Source: UBA2421 sp964641895 (lineage in GTDB: Bacteria; Planctomycetota; Phycisphaerae; Tepidisphaerales; Tepidisphaeraceae). From it: DNA of 9,913 bases. This document shows positions 6,951 through 9,913 of this stretch, piece after piece. Under the pieces are notes generated by a model, which was not told the DNA's origin, did not search any database, and saw nothing but the letters and a program-made list of their open reading frames with translations. The translations under genes and the position numbers were made by a program. Where the stretch lies: contig CAZXLA010000142.1 of the NCBI GenBank assembly GCA_964641895.1, positions 1 to 9,913 of the forward strand, written 5' to 3'. Position 1 is the stretch's first letter, and each line of letters opens with the position of its first letter.

Positions 6951-8156
6951 ATGGCGTTTGATTCTGGTGCTGTTTCGTTCCGCCGTTTTGTGGTCATTGG
7001 TAAGTCGCCTTCCATGATCGAACAGGCGCAGCTCGATGTGCTAAGCGAGAATGCCCTTCGCCCGACTGAAGCCGGCGTCCCGGAAGAAGTGGAATACGGC
7101 TGGAACGGCGGGCGGCATATTCTGGATCGCGAGTTTGCGTTCGACACCAACGTATACGCCGACGCTTTGCATATCGGCATGCGCATCGACACCAACCGCG
7201 TCCCGCCGGAGGTGAAGCAGGCTTACCTTGCGGTGGAAGAGCAAGCGGTGGCGGCGGGGAACCCTTCGGGTTTCATCAGCAAGGGTCAGAAGCGCGACGT
7301 GCGCGATGTGGTGCGTCGCAAGATGGATGACGACTTGCGATCGGGCCAGTACCGCCGGAGCAAGCTGTTTGCGGTGTTGTGGGATTTGCCGTCGGCCACG
7401 CTGTATGCCGCCGTTAATCAGGCGGCGGAAGAGAAATTGCGTGAGCTTTTCGAACGCACATTCGGCTTGGAATTAGCGCCGGTTTCCGCCGGCACGCTTG
7501 CGGCTCGCCTACTGGAACCGCGTGGTCGCCGCCGGGATATCGAAGACGCGCGGCCCACGCGCTTCGTATTCGGCCCCGAAGGCGAACAGCAATCGCCGGA
7601 TTACCCCTGGACCAGCAAACTTGCCGAAACCAAAGATTACCTTGGCAACGAGTTTATGCTCTGGCTGTGGCACGAGGCCGACCGGCACGATGGCTATGTG
7701 AAGATCGGCGAGGATGAAATCGCCGTCATGTTCGATCGTTCGCTCGACCTCGATTGCGCGTACGGCGCGACGGGCAAGACAAGTTTGAAATCAACCGGCC
7801 CCACCAAAATGCCCGAGGCCGCCGAGGCGTTGCGAACCGGCAAGCTCCCGCGTAAATGCGGGCTGACGATCGAAAGCGGCGGAGCGCAATACACCTTCTC
7901 GCTCGCCGCCGAGAGCTTGGCGGTTTCGGGGTTGAAACTGCCCGACGTACCTGAAGCCGAAACACCGCGTGTGCTGTTTGAAGAGCGCATCGGTCAATTG
8001 CGAGAGTTCGGGCGGTTGCTCGATCGCATCTACGACCAATTTCTTCAACAACGCGCAGGCGCGGGCTGGGAAGGGGTAACCCTCGGAATACGCAAGTGGA
8101 TCACGGGGTCACGCCGAGTGAATTCCCGCCCGCTCGAACTTGCGACGGCGGGGTAA
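6951..8156 (+). CDS. RdgC-like protein (putative recombination-associated)
   Basis: From the ATG at 6951 this gene codes for 401 residues. A TTG at 6939 would add four residues and is less likely; neither start has a strong ribosome site. The protein lacks a signal peptide or membrane segment. Its layout recalls RdgC: an N-terminal strand (SFRRFVVIG), then a charged helix with KGQKRDVRDVVRRKMDDDL matching the conserved Lys/Arg-rich segment of RdgC. Next comes SKLFAVLWDLPSATLYAAV, matching the tract in which E. coli RdgC reads MMWIDTVNGLIMV, and then a helix (AAEEKLRELFERTFGLELAPVS) like its KKAEDTLALL region. NEFMLWLWHEAD resembles the FLTWLW motif of longer RdgC members. RdgC is a ring-shaped, sequence-independent DNA-binding protein that restrains RecA in proteobacteria. 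E. coli RdgC is about 300 residues, so this one is longer, with a distinct C-terminal half. The match was made by eye and is remote; an unnamed family is the alternative. It faces the HtrA operon divergently and the DUF1015 gene convergently. Confidence 0.55.
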   Translation: MAFDSGAVSFRRFVVIGKSPSMIEQAQLDVLSENALRPTEAGVPEEVEYGWNGGRHILDREFAFDTNVYADALHIGMRIDTNRVPPEVKQAYLAVEEQAVAAGNPSGFISKGQKRDVRDVVRRKMDDDLRSGQYRRSKLFAVLWDLPSATLYAAVNQAAEEKLRELFERTFGLELAPVSAGTLAARLLEPRGRRRDIEDARPTRFVFGPEGEQQSPDYPWTSKLAETKDYLGNEFMLWLWHEADRHDGYVKIGEDEIAVMFDRSLDLDCAYGATGKTSLKSTGPTKMPEAAEALRTGKLPRKCGLTIESGGAQYTFSLAAESLAVSGLKLPDVPEAETPRVLFEERIGQLREFGRLLDRIYDQFLQQRAGAGWEGVTLGIRKWITGSRRVNSRPLELATAG

Positions 8157-8164
8157 GCACTTTT

Positions 8165-8272
8165 CCCTCTCCTGGTACTCCGGGAGGGGCCATGGGGAGG
8201 GCCGAAGCGCCGAAGGCGCACGTGTCGCCCGACCTTCCCTCCAACCCCCTCCCTGAGTACAGGGCGGGGGAG
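8165..8272. repeat. Long nested inverted repeat between convergent genes
   Basis: The left arm at 8175-8189 pairs with 8246-8260 at 14 of 15 positions. The pairing continues outward, imperfectly, through CCCTCTCCTG (8165-8174) and AGGGCGGGGGAG (8261-8272). Further in, GGGGAGGG (8194-8201) faces CCTTCCCTCC (8233-8242). At the centre GCGCC-GAA-GGCGC (8207-8219) is a perfect 5-base stem. Together these would fold as one long imperfect hairpin on either strand. It fills almost the whole 117 bases between two convergent stop codons. It could act as a bidirectional terminator, although it lacks a T-tract, or be a copy of a dispersed palindromic repeat. Confidence 0.7.
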
Positions 8273-8273
8273 C

Positions 8274-9581
8274 TTAGCGCAATGGATTGATCGTCATTCC
8301 TGTCGCCAGTTTCGGCACAAAGAACGTGCTCTTTTGCGGCATTACCTCGCCGACTTTGCCCAGTTCTTCCAGCGCGTGCAGCGGCGTTGATTTAATGATG
8401 AGCGAGATATCGTACTTTTCGCCGTCGGTCATCGGCACGATGTCTTTGGCGAAGGCACTGTATCCCTTTTTGGCTTCCTGGCCGTTGTTGAACTTCGGCT
8501 GGATGATTTCTTCGATCAGAAAGCGCTGCATGATCGCCACGTCCAGCTTCCGCCACGCGGGGGATTTTTCGGGTTCGAACCTCTTTAGCACGTCCACGTC
8601 GTGAAATTCAATTTTGCTGAGTTTTTTCGTCACAGCGTCATAGATTCCAAACGTATGCGGCGGCAGCTTAGGTAGCTGCTCGTCGGTCCACTTTTCTACT
8701 TCGGCGCAGGAAAGCGAAAGCTCGGTCACCGTGGCCACATCGGCAATTGCCTCGGAGAACGCCGCGATGTCGAACGGGGCTTCTAGCTGCAGCATGCGAT
8801 GAGTGGGAAGGATGAGCAGGCCATCGTCCTGCATCGCCACCAGCACGAACATGCAGTAATTCGCAGCATCATTAGGAGGCAGCGGTTTGCCGCCGTTTCT
8901 TTCGATCATCTGTTTCTGGTAGTGCAACGCGGTGGTGTAGCGGTGGTGACCGTCGGCGATGTAGACTTTTTTGTCTTTCATCAGGTCAATCACCTGTCGC
9001 TCAATCTCGGCGTCGATCACGCTCCAGAGTTGGCTCGCCACCCCATCGAGCGTTGCCGACATCTGCGGCTTGCTGGCCTGGCTGTACAGCAGTTTAGTGA
9101 CTTCATTTCTCGGATCATTGAACAGCCCGAACACCGGCGAAAGTTGAGCGCCCGTAGCATGCATCAGCTTCAGGCGATCTTCGATCGGGCCGGCGTACGT
9201 CTTTTCGTGCGGAATGACGTCCTCCCCGAACGGGGTGAGTTTCACCAGACAGATAAACCCGCGGCGATGAAACGCCTTGCCGTAGTGCTGATACGTCTGC
9301 GCATAAGGATACATCGCCGGCCGGCGGTCTTTTTGCAGGATGCCGGCACTAAGCCACGCCTGCAGGGTCATGTTTGCCTGCTCATAAACGCTATCCGGCC
9401 CCACGGTTTTCGGCGGGGTGTAGGGCAGATCGATCGTCACGATGTTGTTGGGGTGCTTGGCCTGCAGCGCCTTTTTCGGGCCGTCATCCAGCACGTCGTA
9501 CGGGGGGCAGATGAGCTTGGAAAGCTCTAAATCGGGTCGATCCGCGTAACGAATGGCGTGAAACGGGCGTATGTCGGCCAC
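8274..9581 (-). CDS. DUF1015 family protein
   Basis: I place the start at the GTG at 9581, giving 435 residues. It opens VADIRPFHAIRY, the usual N-terminus of this family, and has AGGAG seven bases upstream. A longer frame from 9635 adds 18 residues unlike the family and has no ribosome site. Family motifs in order are CPPYDV (about 25-30), IPHEKT (123-128), QLSPVFGLF (146-154) and the signature ADGHHRY (209-215), followed by a C-terminal half of mixed helices and strands. The length is normal for the family. There is no signal peptide, so it is probably cytoplasmic. DUF1015 has no firmly established role that I can name. In many bacteria it lies near serine-biosynthesis genes, and its Asp-Gly-His-His-Arg motif recalls the ParB/sulfiredoxin-like fold that includes free-serine kinases, so a small-molecule kinase is a conjecture. 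No serine genes are visible here. It converges on the RdgC-like gene. Family is certain, function is not. Confidence 0.92.
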   Translation of the reverse strand: MADIRPFHAIRYADRPDLELSKLICPPYDVLDDGPKKALQAKHPNNIVTIDLPYTPPKTVGPDSVYEQANMTLQAWLSAGILQKDRRPAMYPYAQTYQHYGKAFHRRGFICLVKLTPFGEDVIPHEKTYAGPIEDRLKLMHATGAQLSPVFGLFNDPRNEVTKLLYSQASKPQMSATLDGVASQLWSVIDAEIERQVIDLMKDKKVYIADGHHRYTTALHYQKQMIERNGGKPLPPNDAANYCMFVLVAMQDDGLLILPTHRMLQLEAPFDIAAFSEAIADVATVTELSLSCAEVEKWTDEQLPKLPPHTFGIYDAVTKKLSKIEFHDVDVLKRFEPEKSPAWRKLDVAIMQRFLIEEIIQPKFNNGQEAKKGYSAFAKDIVPMTDGEKYDISLIIKSTPLHALEELGKVGEVMPQKSTFFVPKLATGMTINPLR

Positions 9582-9913
9582 AAAAAGACTCCTGTGATGC
9601 GCTGCAAAAATGCCCCAATCCAAAATACACGGCAATGCCGGCAGTTACGAAAGTCGCGGAGCAGCGCGTAACGCCGACCCATTGTGACCAGGCGGTGGAC
9701 TTGAGCAATGCGTTTCCGGCCCCACGACGACCGCCCGCCAATCATATATCTCCGGTTGCTGAGATTCGGCTCGCTATTCGACGAAAACCGTCGATTGCAC
9801 TGGCGGCCTACCTGCCCGATCGGAGCAACGCCGCGCGTACGCGACAAAAGACGCCAAATGTATTGAATTCGCCGCGCCAAGCCTGCCGATTCTGACGGAG
9901 CGTGCATCGCAAA
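9582..9913. other. Upstream region of the DUF1015 gene, no supported gene
   Basis: Frames are open on both strands here (for example 9635-9895 plus and 9527-9907 minus). They have no ribosome site, no recognisable product and low-complexity Arg-rich translations, and the minus frame overlaps the DUF1015 start. The stretch probably holds the DUF1015 promoter, but no convincing -35/-10 pair is seen. No repeat or RNA gene was recognised. Confidence 0.55.
9589..9593 (-). promoter_or_regulatory. Shine-Dalgarno deciding the GTG start of the DUF1015 gene
   Basis: AGGAG lies seven bases before the GTG at 9581, while nothing comparable precedes the ATG at 9635. With the family-typical ADIRPF sequence straight after, this fixes the start. 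Confidence 0.8.

Noticed and set aside
9527..9907. Minus-strand 126-residue frame upstream of the DUF1015 gene
   Set aside because: It overlaps the certain DUF1015 start, is Arg-rich with no recognisable motif, and lacks a ribosome site.

Overview
The window looks like part of a moderately GC-rich bacterial chromosome, most likely from the Planctomycetota (Phycisphaerae or a relative), with Verrucomicrobiota as the main alternative. The signs are a large secreted autotransporter-associated beta-strand repeat protein, a lipoprotein HtrA protease with a tandem HtrA-like partner, and a DUF1015 protein. This lineage is inferred from family distribution, not from a marker gene. A run of exactly 100 N (6525-6624) shows that the source is a draft scaffold or metagenome bin.

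Layout. Positions 1-2474 (minus) hold the N-terminal ~824 residues of a secreted beta-strand repeat protein that runs off the left edge. Positions 2475-2934 are non-coding apart from the terminator of a tRNA-Phe(GAA) gene (2935-3007, minus), which has its own candidate promoter. A NodZ/fucosyltransferase-like glycosyltransferase follows (3090-4028, minus). Next comes a two-gene minus-strand operon whose reading frames overlap by ATGA. Its first gene is a lipoprotein HtrA/Deg serine protease with two PDZ domains (5676-6797, interrupted by the gap). Its second gene is a secreted paralogue (4243-5679) with the same layout, in which all three catalytic positions appear to be lost. Divergent from this operon is a plus-strand gene (6951-8156) resembling the recombination-associated protein RdgC. 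It converges on a minus-strand DUF1015 gene (8274-9581), and between the two lies a long nested inverted repeat. The last 332 bases hold no gene that I can support.

How the genes relate. Three products go to the envelope or outside: the repeat protein, the protease and the pseudoprotease. The protease pair is the only clear functional unit. A membrane-anchored active protease and a soluble, probably inactive PDZ partner would be made together and could act on envelope protein quality control. The glycosyltransferase, the RdgC-like protein, the DUF1015 protein and the tRNA look like independent single-gene units. I see no mobile element, CRISPR array, phage module or defence island. The most distinctive observations are the protease/pseudoprotease operon, the RdgC-like gene outside its usual range, and the convergent inverted repeat.
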